In this document: in pieces, positions 1-10,294 of the stretch
Layout: each line of letters starts with the position of its first letter
Position numbering within the stretch: the stretch's first letter is position 1
NCBI GenBank assembly: GCA_008501765.1
Contig: QQUE01000002.1
Span: forward strand, 1,114,336-1,178,335
Direction: 5' to 3'
Length of the DNA stretch: 64,000 bases
DNA from: Calditrichota bacterium
GTDB lineage: Bacteria > Zhuqueibacterota > Zhuqueibacteria > Zhuqueibacterales > Geothermadaptataceae
Notes under the pieces: model-generated
What the model was told of the DNA's origin: nothing
What the model saw: only the letters and a program-made list of their open reading frames with translations
Database searches by the model: none
Translations under genes and position numbers: made by a program

Positions 1-706
1 AATGGAAATCTGTACCGAATTTATAAATGGTATTTTCTATGGGAAACGCCTGAAAAATCTCCCCGTTTTGATCAAAAGTAAGCAGTGGACGTTTGGGAAC
101 AATTGTTTTGTAATGCAAAATTTCCTGCACAATTGGCGGCATTAGCGAAAAACTGCGACTCGCATTGCCATTCCTTTGTGTTACTAAAATTGTGGTGCCG
201 TCGGTAGAAACGGGCAAATTGAAATAATATTGATTGGCAGATGATATCCGAAAAGAGGAGGCTCCTTTGGGTGCATCGAGCATATGGAGGTATTTTCCAG
301 CCAAATTAAAAACGAATATTTTATGCCTGCGGAGGTCAAAAATATGGAAATTGTTCTCTGAATCCAGTTCAACTTGCCAGGGCTGACCAAAGTTTTTAAT
401 AAATTTATCTGCCGGCCTGAGCTGCTTTATAAATTTTCCACCGACATCGAATAAATAGGCGCCAGCTTTGTCCCCGCTTGTGAGGACACAAAATTGCCTG
501 CTGGGCAGGAGCAGTGCGTCAACAATATCTTCGATTTCTGTACTGCGAGGAAATTGCATGACAATTGATTTTTCCTGTTGGAATATTTCGGAAAAACTAT
601 TGGCATTTTTAATACGCTCGACTTGCAAATCAAGAGCTGTTTTTTTACAGGAAAAAGCCAGTGACAGTGTGAAGATAAAAAAAATGTAACGGGAAAATTT
701 ATTCAT
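1..706 (-). CDS. Putative lipoprotein, beta-propeller-like (3' end beyond window)
   Basis: An open frame runs on the minus strand from an ATG at 704-706 to the left edge with no stop, giving 235 codons. The N-terminus (MNKFSRYIFFIFTLSLAFSC) is a lipoprotein signal with an LAFSC lipobox, so export and lipid anchoring are likely. The rest is rich in short beta-strand patterns of the kind F-V-F-D/N-x-x-G-K-Y/F-x-x-x-L (for example YLFDVGGKF, FVFNLAGKY). That pattern is typical of blades in 6-bladed propeller (NHL-like) lipoproteins of Bacteroidota-type bacteria. The fold is inferred from strand pattern only and the C-terminus is missing. The start overlaps the stop of the upstream gene by 8 bp, so the two are probably co-transcribed. 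Confidence 0.7.
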   Translation of the reverse strand, partial: MNKFSRYIFFIFTLSLAFSCKKTALDLQVERIKNANSFSEIFQQEKSIVMQFPRSTEIEDIVDALLLPSRQFCVLTSGDKAGAYLFDVGGKFIKQLRPADKFIKNFGQPWQVELDSENNFHIFDLRRHKIFVFNLAGKYLHMLDAPKGASSFRISSANQYYFNLPVSTDGTTILVTQRNGNASRSFSLMPPIVQEILHYKTIVPKRPLLTFDQNGEIFQAFPIENTIYKFGTDFH

Positions 707-1133
707 CAATATCCTTCAACCTTGACGTTTGCAAATAATCCCTGTATGATCCGGATTCAATGCGCGGCAGGCTCTCGACAGACTGGTTATAAATATAGAC
801 CTGAACTTCCCAAGACTGATTGCCATTTTTTGCCCGGCAGGTTTCCCTCTTAAATAAACTACGCTTTGGATGTTCCAGGTTGAAACCTTCAATGAAATCA
901 ATTGTTGACAAAACTGTCCATGGCTCATTTAGTTGGTAAATTTCACCCTGAAGATCATTTGTCCTTGAAAGAAGCGCAGCAGGGAACGCACCTGTATCAT
1001 ACAATTGAGCAGAAATGGTCGCTTCACTGATAAACTGGGCTCTGTTGGAAGCATCCAAAAAACTGGAGTGGGCCATGCCTTTTAGGAAGGTTCCGTATAC
1101 GAAAAGGTACGTTGGTTCAGGAAATTCACTCAT
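699..1133 (-). CDS. Gamma-glutamylcyclotransferase / AIG2-like family protein
   Basis: The 144-residue protein begins with the family hallmark LFVYGTFLKG (residues 10-19), the substrate-binding YGTL-type loop. It continues with GEIYQLN and TIDFIEGFN, where the Glu-Gly pair matches the position of the catalytic glutamate in the gamma-glutamylcyclotransferase fold. Length is typical of the small bacterial members. Family members release 5-oxoproline from gamma-glutamyl compounds, but the substrate of bacterial AIG2-like proteins is often unknown. It sits directly upstream of the lipoprotein gene, overlapping it by 8 bp. The family call is firm and the substrate is not. Confidence 0.85.
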   Translation of the reverse strand: MSEFPEPTYLFVYGTFLKGMAHSSFLDASNRAQFISEATISAQLYDTGAFPAALLSRTNDLQGEIYQLNEPWTVLSTIDFIEGFNLEHPKRSLFKRETCRAKNGNQSWEVQVYIYNQSVESLPRIESGSYRDYLQTSRLKDIDE

Positions 1134-1357
1134 AGATGTTTGTGTTTATTTGGTGTCAAATGGCGAATATAGAAAATTATACAGGCAATGTCAAATGACG
1201 CTCTGATAATTTTGTTTTTAATTCAGTTACGAGTGGCCATTGCATATGAAGAGCGAAGGCAAAATACGAATTAAATCAATAAAATGACTATGTAACTTTA
1301 TTCGAGCAATGATGTTCCAGTCCATACATTTGCCTGGTTTTTCTAATTACTGCAGCG

Positions 1358-2395
1358 CTAGCGTGGTTCCAGTTCGACGTTTTCCGGTTCCGGTTGTTCG
1401 CTCTGATTCGTCGCATCTTTTTGTTCAAGTGCATCTTTAAAGTGCAGATTTTCTTTCCAAAAATAGATAAAGCCGGCCAAAGTCATGGGGATGTAGTTCG
1501 ATAAATGCAAAATGATCGCAAAACTCGAGGCAGCATTGGCATCGATTCCGAACAATGCCAAACCCTGAATGCAAAAATAATGATAGGTCCCGACAAATCC
1601 TGGTGAGGCAGGAATCATGATGCCAATGCTGACCATTACAAGCAAAACCAGGCTGGCAATCATAATCGAGGCGCCCTGCGGAACAAGGTCGAAAACATAA
1701 AAAGTTACGTAGACCATGCCTGCATAGAGCAACCAGAGTAGAATGCTCTGAATGAGAATAATGCCATAGTGATCGGATTTTCGCAAAACCTCAAAACCCT
1801 GCAAAAAGGACCGCATCATGCGGTAAATCGTTTTTTTAATTTTATAGGGAAGAGGAGTGGAAAGCCTCCAGACGAAGTGCATCGTTTGCTGCGTTTTCCT
1901 TAAAAGCATCACAATGAAAAAGATGAGCGAAATAGCGCCAAGGAAAATAAAAAAACCGGCTTGTTCAATCCTCTCGGGAAATTCATGAAAGAGGACAGTG
2001 ACTCCAAAAATGACCAGTAATGATAATACATCGATGATTCGTTCGACGAGAATTGTGGCAAATGAACTCGCTTTGGAGATATTGGCGGATCTCCCGATGG
2101 CAAAGGCACGCATAAATTCGCCGAGCCGAAGCGGGAAAACATTGTTGGCCATATAACCAATCATCATTGCCGAAAAAAGTTTATTCGTCGGCACAACTTT
2201 TATCGGATTCATGAAAAGTTTCCAGCGGTAGGCCCGAATGATGAGGCTTAAAAACATAAACCCAAGCCCCGGAAGCAACCACCAGTATTTGGCGTTTTGT
2301 AAAGTGGAAACCATTTCTTTGATATCAACAGCATTGAATGCCATATACAGGAAGATGGCGCTAATCGCTATTCCGAAGAATATCTTTTTCTTCAT
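1358..2395 (-). CDS. Flippase-like integral membrane protein (lysylphosphatidylglycerol synthase TM / UPF0104 family)
   Basis: The 345-residue protein has about eight hydrophobic segments, beginning with one at residues 4-22. Family signatures seen include IIRAYRWKLFM near residue 52, GYMANNVFPLRLGEFMRAF near residue 80 and ATILVERIIDVLSLLVIF near residue 115. The segment PASPGFVGTYHYF near residue 262 is also characteristic. This matches the PF03706 membrane domain found in MprF and AglD-like proteins. Members without the aminoacyl-transferase domain are thought to move or modify lipid-linked intermediates; the substrate here cannot be told. A hydrophilic acidic tail follows the last membrane segment. 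It stands alone on the minus strand, 224 bp from the gene downstream. Confidence 0.88.
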   Translation of the reverse strand: MKKKIFFGIAISAIFLYMAFNAVDIKEMVSTLQNAKYWWLLPGLGFMFLSLIIRAYRWKLFMNPIKVVPTNKLFSAMMIGYMANNVFPLRLGEFMRAFAIGRSANISKASSFATILVERIIDVLSLLVIFGVTVLFHEFPERIEQAGFFIFLGAISLIFFIVMLLRKTQQTMHFVWRLSTPLPYKIKKTIYRMMRSFLQGFEVLRKSDHYGIILIQSILLWLLYAGMVYVTFYVFDLVPQGASIMIASLVLLVMVSIGIMIPASPGFVGTYHYFCIQGLALFGIDANAASSFAIILHLSNYIPMTLAGFIYFWKENLHFKDALEQKDATNQSEQPEPENVELEPR

Positions 2396-3214
2396 AGAAG
2401 GCCGTTTTTTTACAATAAAAATTTCTAGTTATCAACTCAGGAAAAGTTGTGGGTGGATTTTGTAGTCGTGCAATAATACCAGCATTTGAACAGGTACGCA
2501 TATTAAATATCCTATTTTATATTGCGTGTTAAAAAGAATGCGAAATATAGCCACGGGTCATGCATTTGTCAAGAAAATTCAATAAAAAGTATTTCCAGGT
2601 GCAACTGATTAAAAATTGCAATTAAACCTCAATTCCAAATAAATAATTCAGATGTTTAAAATGGACAATTATTTGTGCGCAGAAAATGAATATTTTAATG
2701 CAATTTAAGGGCTTTAGAAAAGAGACAGCCTGTTTCATGTTCCTTACCATGTCTCATTAATTAACATATAGCGGGCAAGAATAATGCAGAAATTAATCGC
2801 GAAGAACCCGCAAAACAGGCAAATTTCCAGTATTTAATAAAAAGGCTCAGTTTTGAATTCTTAAGATAGTTTTGCAGAACAGGCAAAGTAACGGCTCAAA
2901 TTATGTATTACTGCTCGATTAAAATGATCTATATAATTTACAGTATTAACAATGATTTAGAATAATTGTTCCGTACGATTGTAAGTTTTTGCAACGAATT
3001 GATTTTTCCCTAGATGAAAACAATCGTCGTCCTCGACCTACAGTAATCACAGGATTATTTTAAAAAAATATCAGATTTTGCATTTTGATTAATTGTGCAA
3101 AGCATTGCCAAAGAAAAATAAAATGGTTGTGGCATTGAAGTTGCGTTACCTCAACTCACGCAAAAATCATTTCATCCCGGCCAATCACTAATTTCTATAA
3201 ATCAGGATAACGCA
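2396..3214. other. Long AT-rich intergenic region
   Basis: No credible gene or RNA is visible in this divergent stretch of about 820 bases. It is markedly AT-rich and must hold the promoters of both flanking genes. A 14-base motif, GCAAAACAGGCAAA at 2810-2823, recurs with one mismatch as GCAGAACAGGCAAA at 2874-2887. The two copies are 64 bases apart. Its meaning is unknown. Confidence 0.5.
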
Positions 3215-5380
3215 ATGAAAAAGCTCCTGAGCATTTTCGTGCTGCTAAATTTTGCAGCAACGCTCGTTCTGCCGGATATACTCAAGGCAGCAGCGAATCG
3301 ATTTAAGATACATAATGTGGCTGTTCTCAGTATAAAGCCAAAAGGTGACCTCAATTCTGATGACGCTCTTCTTTTGACGAGCGAATTGGAACGCCGCCTC
3401 GGCGAGATAAATTTTATTCAAACACTTTCAATGAAAGCGGCAAACAAGAAATTATCCGACTATTGTGTTTCCCTGCAATGCGCGGTGCGCATCGGCCGGT
3501 CCATGAATGCCAATTTTGTGGTTTATGGCATAATTCACCAAATTGACGATTATTTTGCCTGTGATTTTCGAATGGCGAATGTTAGCACCGGAAAATTGAT
3601 CGGCTCGGCATCTTATAAGTTTGATTGTGATTTTGAATCTATGCTCGATCAAATGCGGAATATTGGGCGAAAGCTTGTCGGGTTGAAAACTTCCCTCAAT
3701 ATGCCATTGAGCAGCCGTAGTTTGACCGAGGTTAAAAATGGGAAACGGAATAAAAATCGAAAGAAGAAAGTTGAACTACAGCCAGTAGAAACATTTACTT
3801 CCCAAGCGGAACCAGCCGCACCCGTCGAAACCAAGCCCAAAAACGTTGATGAAATTACCTGGGATGACGCAGCTTATGATGAGCCGTATGATGCTGTATC
3901 TAAAAACAATGTTCCTCAACCTGAAAAGAGTGATGCCGGAAACAGCTCGATAAATAATACAGATCGTCCGCAGACAAAAAAACCGGTTCCATCACAAACA
4001 GATGCATATTTGAATTCAATAACCTGGGATATGGGCGAGGAAGACGATACGACGACCGACAATGCTCCCGAAGAAAAATATGATCCGGGCATAGCTGAAA
4101 AAACGCCTGTGGAAAAAAGTTCTGCACCAGCAGAAACCAAAGGGTTTGCAGATAGCCCTGAAAAGGATTTGAAGCAGCGGGAAAAACCGATAAATAGCGA
4201 ATCATCGCGAGTAACAGCCAATGAGAATAGCTACGAATCCGATGATTTCGGAGCAGATTGGGACGATGCTTATGCAGTCGAAGATACAAAAAACAAGCCT
4301 GAAACAACGGAAAACCCTGCGCAAATTTCGGAAAAATCCAATCAAAGATTGCCTCAGGTCAGTACTGAAAATGAGAACTCGAAAGTTGTGGATACATTTG
4401 ATCAGAACGATTTCGGCGTCGATGATTTTTCCGATTCAGTACCAGAACAATCGATTGATAAAACGCAGAATATTCCAGATGAGCCTGAACCTGTAGATAA
4501 TACGGACCCTTTTTTGGATAACCCGGAAACAGGAGTTGTTGATGCTGTTAGAGAGGATACAAATACAACCGATGACGCAGCCTTGCAAGAGACACAATCT
4601 TTCGCACCAGTAAATCAGAAATTATCTTCGTCCACATTCGAGAAGACGCAAGCATCCATCCCGGAAAAACCGACAAATACAGCTCCTGTTTCGAATAAAT
4701 TAATCGAGATTACCTGGGATGACGACAAAGAACTCAATAAAAATGATGTTTCCGGGCAGTTTGATAATTATGAGATTGATACGGAAGACCGCTATAGCCC
4801 GATTACAGATGACAGGGTAACCGAGTCATCCAGTTCGGAAAATTCTCTGAGCGAAAATATTTGGGCGAATTACCGATCGGCTATGTCGCGATTCGAAAAA
4901 CAATCTCAAACAAATTCCAGCACTGGTAAAGAGAATAACGACCGCCGGATTGCGGATAAAAGTGGGCAAATTCAGGCAACAGATTCATTTGATGATAATT
5001 CGTTCGCATCGGAATCAAACACACAAAAATCAACATCGGCAAGTCTGGCCGAAATTTTCCCGGCTTATTCAGAAAATGAACAAACGACGCCATCGGCAAC
5101 GCCGAAATCAAATTCCGCTGCCCAAACAGAAATATTGGCAGATGATGGATTCCCGCAAGCTGAATTTTTAACCGGCGAAGAAGAAAATACACAAGCAAAA
5201 CCGAATGAAGAGAAATCGGCACGGCAGTTCAAGGTAGGCAAATGGAGTGTTTACAGCCTCATTGCAACCGGGGTTGGCACAGGAATCTTTTTCGCGGCGA
5301 AAAATCTTGGGAAGGGCAACGGTTCATCGGACAATGGGCCTCCTCTTCCAACGCCACCGGATTTTCTCGGTGACGACTAA
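3215..5380 (+). CDS. Acidic disordered protein with CsgG/TolB-N-like N-terminal domain and ITWDD-type motifs
   Basis: A signal-like hydrophobic segment spans residues 5-20. Residues 32-155 resemble the alpha/beta domain used by CsgG/LpoB-type proteins: NVAVLSIKP, a LTSELERRL helix, a SMNANFVVYGII strand and VSTGKLIGSASY. Residues 160-670 are a long low-complexity stretch rich in Asp, Glu, Ser, Thr, Asn and Pro, probably disordered. Short tryptophan-acid motifs recur in it: ITWDD at 214-218 and 499-503, ITWDM at 269-273, and ADWDD at 347-351. A hydrophobic segment lies near residues 679-697, followed by a Gly/Pro-rich tail. I recognise no named family for the full protein. The T9SS protein gene starts 38 bp downstream, which suggests co-expression. 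AGGA lies 8 bases before the chosen ATG. Confidence 0.75.
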   Translation: MKKLLSIFVLLNFAATLVLPDILKAAANRFKIHNVAVLSIKPKGDLNSDDALLLTSELERRLGEINFIQTLSMKAANKKLSDYCVSLQCAVRIGRSMNANFVVYGIIHQIDDYFACDFRMANVSTGKLIGSASYKFDCDFESMLDQMRNIGRKLVGLKTSLNMPLSSRSLTEVKNGKRNKNRKKKVELQPVETFTSQAEPAAPVETKPKNVDEITWDDAAYDEPYDAVSKNNVPQPEKSDAGNSSINNTDRPQTKKPVPSQTDAYLNSITWDMGEEDDTTTDNAPEEKYDPGIAEKTPVEKSSAPAETKGFADSPEKDLKQREKPINSESSRVTANENSYESDDFGADWDDAYAVEDTKNKPETTENPAQISEKSNQRLPQVSTENENSKVVDTFDQNDFGVDDFSDSVPEQSIDKTQNIPDEPEPVDNTDPFLDNPETGVVDAVREDTNTTDDAALQETQSFAPVNQKLSSSTFEKTQASIPEKPTNTAPVSNKLIEITWDDDKELNKNDVSGQFDNYEIDTEDRYSPITDDRVTESSSSENSLSENIWANYRSAMSRFEKQSQTNSSTGKENNDRRIADKSGQIQATDSFDDNSFASESNTQKSTSASLAEIFPAYSENEQTTPSATPKSNSAAQTEILADDGFPQAEFLTGEEENTQAKPNEEKSARQFKVGKWSVYSLIATGVGTGIFFAAKNLGKGNGSSDNGPPLPTPPDFLGDD

Positions 5381-5418
5381 TTTGATGGATTAAATACTTT
5401 TTCATGAAGGAAAAATTG

Positions 5419-8400
5419 ATGCAGCGGATATTATTTCCATGGATGATTTTACTGATTTATATTTTACATATACCGGTCTTCGGCCAAAATGAAAAACCAC
5501 GTATCATTGGCCAGAACTTTCTGGTGAATGGAGCTTCGGTCTCACAGGCAGGAATTGGCGCGGTGACACTGGAACTGATTTTTGATAAAAAAATGGATCA
5601 AGACGGGCAAGCGCATCCAAAAGTATATTTCAGCCAGGATTCCAGCTTCTCTGCGCAGTTGCCTGTGAGTCCATTCTGGGTTGCGGATAGTATTTGGCAT
5701 GGCTTGTTTAATATCAGTTTAAATGTGCCCTCGGCTGGAAACGGCTTGTATAATTTTCGATTTCATGGGGCAAAATCGGCGGCTGGCGCTGAAATGGATA
5801 CAACTTTTGGGCTGGTACCGCTTAAAATCTGCCGACCGGAATTGTCGGTGATTTCGGATCTGGATTTTGGATCAGTGGCCCCGGGATTAAGCCGGCAACT
5901 CAGCCTGGTTTTAAAGAATAAAAGTTGTGATACAATTGTCGTTGATAGCCTCATTACGGTCTCACCTTTTTCTATCGAAAATGCCAAAACCGCACGCTCA
6001 GTTCAAGCGGATGACTCATTGGAAATTCCAGTCAATTTTTCTCCAATGTCACGCGGTCAGTTTTCAGAGACCATCGAAATATATGGTGCGCAGATGCTGC
6101 AGAACAAAATTTCTGCGACGGTTTCAGGCGAGGCTCACGGACCTTTGTTGTCGGTTAGTTCTGAAACCATCGACTTTGGCCGCGTTGATTTAAACAAAGA
6201 TTCGACGCAAAATCTGACAATTCGAAATGTGGCCTCCACTAATTCAGCATTCAATGAATTGCTGCACTTTGAAATATCCCAGTTTCCGGATCCGATAATT
6301 TATTCGCTTTCCCGCATCAGGGGTGATGTTTTGCCGGGAGATTCTGTTGAGGTGGCCATCACATTCCGGCCGCAGGAATCGCGATTGTACAATAATTATT
6401 ATCTGAAATTAGCCACAAATGATAAGTTGCACACAGAAAAGATGATAACGCTCACTGGCTATAATTCGGACCAATCACCACCGACGCGTATCAGCAATCT
6501 TCAAGTCGAGTGGGGTGATATTTATGAGGGATTCATCAATGAAGACGTATTGAAAATATGTTGGGAGAATCCGGGAAGTGCGGCAGAAATTGGGCAAATT
6601 CGCTGGAAATTTTCACAAAGCGCTGCACCGCCGGTAAATAATGATGATCTCGGCAAAGGGGGTGTCCTCAATCTTGGAGAAAATCAGAATTGTGCCTCGC
6701 TTTCATTGGCTGCTTTGAGCCAGGGGAACTGGTATGCCTATCTTTGGCTGGTCGATACCGCTGGTAATTCCGGCTATGAAGATTTTGTCGATCTGCAGTT
6801 TAAACTCGACCTTTCACACCCGGCCACACCCTTGCTTGTTCAGTCCAATATCATGAGTGGCGACTGGGTTTCAGATCTGGATAGTGTCGAAGTTAAACTC
6901 AAATTAGCTTCCGGCGGGCAGATAAGCCAACTCGATGTGGCGCGCGTTTTTATCAAATTTAACAGCCCACCGGAAGATGGATACGATTTTGCCGAGTGGA
7001 GCCGTGTTGGCAGTGTTCAAAATGGGATAGCTGCCTTTAAATTTAAATTCAATCCGACAGAATGTGGGCCTGGCACAATGTATTTTTGGTCGGCAGATTC
7101 AGCCGGCAATTTTAGCAATCTTACGACTCCCCTCGAGTTGAACTACAAAATCGATACCTGTCCTCCGGTAATCACCGGAATAGCCAATACGAGCCTGATC
7201 AGCGCGCGACACGGGCATGCATTTCGCGATACAGTGCATATTGATGATGAACGTGGCGTAAAACGCGTGTGGGTTGAATACCGTGCGGCCGGAACTTTCA
7301 ATACCAAAATAAACGAGGATTCACGCAGGGTTTTTGGAACCGATGATTTTATTGTGACGATTCCGCAGAATGACATCGCTTTGCAAGGAATGGAATACCG
7401 AATTTTGGCTGAAGACAGCACCGCGCTGATAAGTTTTGCAGAAAATGAACAGCAACGGTGTGGCAGTGTCGATTCCGGTTGGGTTGCATTGCCCACTTAT
7501 GTCTCTGGTGATGGGACAAAACCGATGGATGAATCAGGCACAGAACTGCCGCTGACTTCCGGAACAGACTCCACAGATTACCAATTAATTTCAATCCCGT
7601 TTGAACTGGCGGCTCCGCAAATCGACAGTATTTTTGTGGATGATTTAGGCGAATATAAAATTTCCAAATGGCGAATTTTTGATTACAATACGAGTGCGCC
7701 TTCCGGCCAACGGTGGCTTGAAGGCGACAGTGCGCGTCCGTTTATTCCAGGGCGATCTTACTTTATAATCAGCACGGCTAAAAATTTGGTTTATGATACA
7801 GGCCGCGGGAAAACACGATCCACGCTTTGTCCGGACTCTATCGAAGTATTTGAGGGGTGGAACCTGGTTGCTACGCCTTTTAATTTTCCCGTGCATTCGG
7901 ATGCGCTTTCGCTTGTTAACAGTAACTCGCCAATTGTGCTTTACCCCTATAATTCCGGCTGGGAATTCTCAGATATTATGGAGCCCTGGCAGGGTTATGC
8001 TATTTTTGTTCAACGGGCTGCGGGCGCTCCAATAAATGAATCGATTTATCTCGTTGTTCAGCCACGAAAAACTTCCACTTCAACAGCGAAAAGCAATTCC
8101 TTTTTTAGCGAATCTCCGGCTGCTGAGTGGTCGATTAAAATATCGGCGACCGCCGGGAAATCGCGGGATTTACATAATTGGGTTGGAGTCCGGCAACTAA
8201 GCAAACCGGGTTATGATGAATTCGAAAGAGCTGAGCCTCCCCTTATCGGACAATATGTTTCTGTCTCATTTCACCATCCGGAATGGCACCAGCTCACCGA
8301 CCGTTTCAGTACAGATTTTCGCGTGCCAGGCGCTGAAGAATTTATTTGGGAAATTGATATTCGTTGCAATGCACGAAATGAAATTGTCAAACTCAATTTT

Positions 8401-8874
8401 GATTTTGAAGCGAATGTTCCGGAAAATGCCTCCGTTTATTTGATTGATGAGCAGCAAAAAAGTATACAGAATTTGCGAACAACCACTCAGTATCAATTTC
8501 TGGCAGTTACAGAGGGCTCGAAAAAATTAAAATTGGTGGTCGGAAGTGAGGCATTCATTGAAGAGATGGCCGCCGATCTCGCGCTGGTACCGGAGAATTT
8601 CGAACTGCTGCAAAATTTTCCGAATCCATTTAATCCGGAAACGACGATTCGTTTTAATGTGCCCCAAAATGGGCAGGTCAGTTTATTTGTTTATAATCAG
8701 TTGGGGCAAAAGGTAGCCACCCTGATGAATAACAGCGAAATAAAATCAGGCTACCACAGTTTGATCTGGCGCGCCCGTGATGACCGTGGTTTCGCATTGC
8801 CCTCCGGTGTTTACCTCATTCGAATCCAGTTTGAAAATCAAAAAGCAGTGAAAAAAGTTCTGCTGCTGCGATGA
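5419..8874 (+). CDS. T9SS-exported multidomain surface protein (ASH/choice-of-anchor-D-type domains, type A sorting domain)
   Basis: I chose the ATG at 5419 over the in-frame ATG at 5404 because AAGGA lies 7 bases before it. It also gives a compact signal peptide (residues 1-23, ending FGQ). About 1151 residues follow: a first Ig-like/SbsA-type domain (GAVTLELIFDKKMDQDG) and two ASH/HYDIN-like domains with the DFGxVxx...L.I.N pattern. In these, LDFGSVAPG and IDFGRVDLN start strands and SVEVAITFRP closes one. Fibronectin-like segments come next. The C-terminus is a classic type A sorting domain: LLQNFPNPFNPETTIRF, VSLFVYNQLGQKV, LPSGVYLIRI and the final KVLLLR. Such domains direct outer-membrane passage by the type IX system. 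The function of the exported part is unknown. It converges on pelG with 35 bp between stops. Confidence 0.85.
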   Translation: MQRILFPWMILLIYILHIPVFGQNEKPRIIGQNFLVNGASVSQAGIGAVTLELIFDKKMDQDGQAHPKVYFSQDSSFSAQLPVSPFWVADSIWHGLFNISLNVPSAGNGLYNFRFHGAKSAAGAEMDTTFGLVPLKICRPELSVISDLDFGSVAPGLSRQLSLVLKNKSCDTIVVDSLITVSPFSIENAKTARSVQADDSLEIPVNFSPMSRGQFSETIEIYGAQMLQNKISATVSGEAHGPLLSVSSETIDFGRVDLNKDSTQNLTIRNVASTNSAFNELLHFEISQFPDPIIYSLSRIRGDVLPGDSVEVAITFRPQESRLYNNYYLKLATNDKLHTEKMITLTGYNSDQSPPTRISNLQVEWGDIYEGFINEDVLKICWENPGSAAEIGQIRWKFSQSAAPPVNNDDLGKGGVLNLGENQNCASLSLAALSQGNWYAYLWLVDTAGNSGYEDFVDLQFKLDLSHPATPLLVQSNIMSGDWVSDLDSVEVKLKLASGGQISQLDVARVFIKFNSPPEDGYDFAEWSRVGSVQNGIAAFKFKFNPTECGPGTMYFWSADSAGNFSNLTTPLELNYKIDTCPPVITGIANTSLISARHGHAFRDTVHIDDERGVKRVWVEYRAAGTFNTKINEDSRRVFGTDDFIVTIPQNDIALQGMEYRILAEDSTALISFAENEQQRCGSVDSGWVALPTYVSGDGTKPMDESGTELPLTSGTDSTDYQLISIPFELAAPQIDSIFVDDLGEYKISKWRIFDYNTSAPSGQRWLEGDSARPFIPGRSYFIISTAKNLVYDTGRGKTRSTLCPDSIEVFEGWNLVATPFNFPVHSDALSLVNSNSPIVLYPYNSGWEFSDIMEPWQGYAIFVQRAAGAPINESIYLVVQPRKTSTSTAKSNSFFSESPAAEWSIKISATAGKSRDLHNWVGVRQLSKPGYDEFERAEPPLIGQYVSVSFHHPEWHQLTDRFSTDFRVPGAEEFIWEIDIRCNARNEIVKLNFDFEANVPENASVYLIDEQQKSIQNLRTTTQYQFLAVTEGSKKLKLVVGSEAFIEEMAADLALVPENFELLQNFPNPFNPETTIRFNVPQNGQVSLFVYNQLGQKVATLMNNSEIKSGYHSLIWRARDDRGFALPSGVYLIRIQFENQKAVKKVLLLR

Positions 8875-8909
8875 AATATCTGCGGTAAAGTAAGTTAAAA
8901 ATTTTCAAG

Positions 8910-10283
8910 TTATGCCCGGCTGACCTGTTTGATAAAGGTATTATATTCCAGGTCAGCGAGATGGCGGTTTAAATACCAGTAGGCTGTGGATAAAGTGAGA
9001 AGATTCGCAAATAAATAGCCATAGCCATAATATTGAATTCCCAGAATAAGGGAAAATGCCGTCAATATTATATTGCTCACCACAAATACAAAACCTACGA
9101 CCAGCAGTTCCTTTTGAATATCAAAATACATCATAAAAATCATCAGGGTTAAAGCCAGCATCTGCAAGAACAGGGCGATTAGTGCTTTTTCAAAAATCAG
9201 AATACTTAAGTGTGACATGTTTAAAGCGAGGAGAATTTCGTCGGAATAAAACAGGCAAATTATCGTCACCAAACCCTGCACTTTTATGAGTCCGAGTAAA
9301 CTCTCCCGCACTACATTTCCTATTTTTTCCTTTTTGCTTTCAATCAACCCGAGGGATTCTTTGTTGAGAATTGTTTGAAAAAAGGAGCGGAAATAGCTGT
9401 AAAACTCTGTTTCAACTTTAACGAGAAAATATGTATACGAGGGGATTACGGTCAAGTACGCGAGATACATCGCATTATCATAAAGCGAAGACGCGTACAT
9501 GAAAGAGTCGATATTCTCACCGGTTTGGCTGTACCAGAAGATTATTTTATCAACCCAGATACCTAAATTATAAAACAGCCCGATCAGAATGAGTGCCGGT
9601 AGTTTTTTCATAAATGCAAACATCGCCAAAGTTGGCGGCAGCGTACTGTTGAATTCGCTTAAAACCCGCCACAACAGGATGAGAAAGATGAGAAATTGAC
9701 CGACCGCATAACCATGCAACAAACCAGACAATCCAAAAGATTGGGCGAGAAAATAGCCCAGCACGAAACTGATGACAACACCGATAAAAAACGCCCAAAC
9801 GATGCTGGTGAAATTTTTTACAGCGCTCAAAAACACCATCAATTGCCAAACACAGCCAATTATTATAAACAGGCCAAAGGCGGTTAAGCGGTAGAAAAAT
9901 GATGCATTTAACCATATCAAAAAAGGAAGTCCAAAAATAGCCTGTATCAGAATTGTAAACACCAATGCGGTGCTTAAGGTCGGTGCAATGGATTCGTAAT
10001 TTTTAGCAAAAATTAAATCAGATAAGTAACGGCTTAAAAGCAGTTGTGTGGTACCGGTTGCAATGAGTGAAAAGGCAAAAATATAAACGATTGTCACTGT
10101 AAAGATGTCGAATTGCATGGGCTCGATGCCGGATTTGGCAAACAACCCGAGCAGGGCAAGACAAAGGATCGAGAAAAAAATCGGCCCACTGGCGATAGTT
10201 GCCGAATAAACAACGGCGCGAAAATTATCTAAAAAAGTGTCCGGTTTAAACAATCTTTTTAAATGGAAGCCGATGCCTGCCAT
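8910..10283 (-). CDS. pelG: Pel polysaccharide transporter PelG
   Basis: The protein of 457 residues has about 12 hydrophobic segments and starts with the PelG signature MAGIGFHLKRLF, followed by ATIASGPIFFSIL. PelG belongs to the MATE/Wzx-like superfamily and forms the inner-membrane synthase and translocation complex with PelD, PelE and PelF. Length equals the family's usual size of about 455. It is the last gene of the operon, 11 bp after pelF. The operon context (PelF, PelE, PelD, PelB, PelA domains) makes the assignment firm. Confidence 0.95.
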   Translation of the reverse strand: MAGIGFHLKRLFKPDTFLDNFRAVVYSATIASGPIFFSILCLALLGLFAKSGIEPMQFDIFTVTIVYIFAFSLIATGTTQLLLSRYLSDLIFAKNYESIAPTLSTALVFTILIQAIFGLPFLIWLNASFFYRLTAFGLFIIIGCVWQLMVFLSAVKNFTSIVWAFFIGVVISFVLGYFLAQSFGLSGLLHGYAVGQFLIFLILLWRVLSEFNSTLPPTLAMFAFMKKLPALILIGLFYNLGIWVDKIIFWYSQTGENIDSFMYASSLYDNAMYLAYLTVIPSYTYFLVKVETEFYSYFRSFFQTILNKESLGLIESKKEKIGNVVRESLLGLIKVQGLVTIICLFYSDEILLALNMSHLSILIFEKALIALFLQMLALTLMIFMMYFDIQKELLVVGFVFVVSNIILTAFSLILGIQYYGYGYLFANLLTLSTAYWYLNRHLADLEYNTFIKQVSRA

Positions 10284-10294
10284 GTTGTTTCCTC

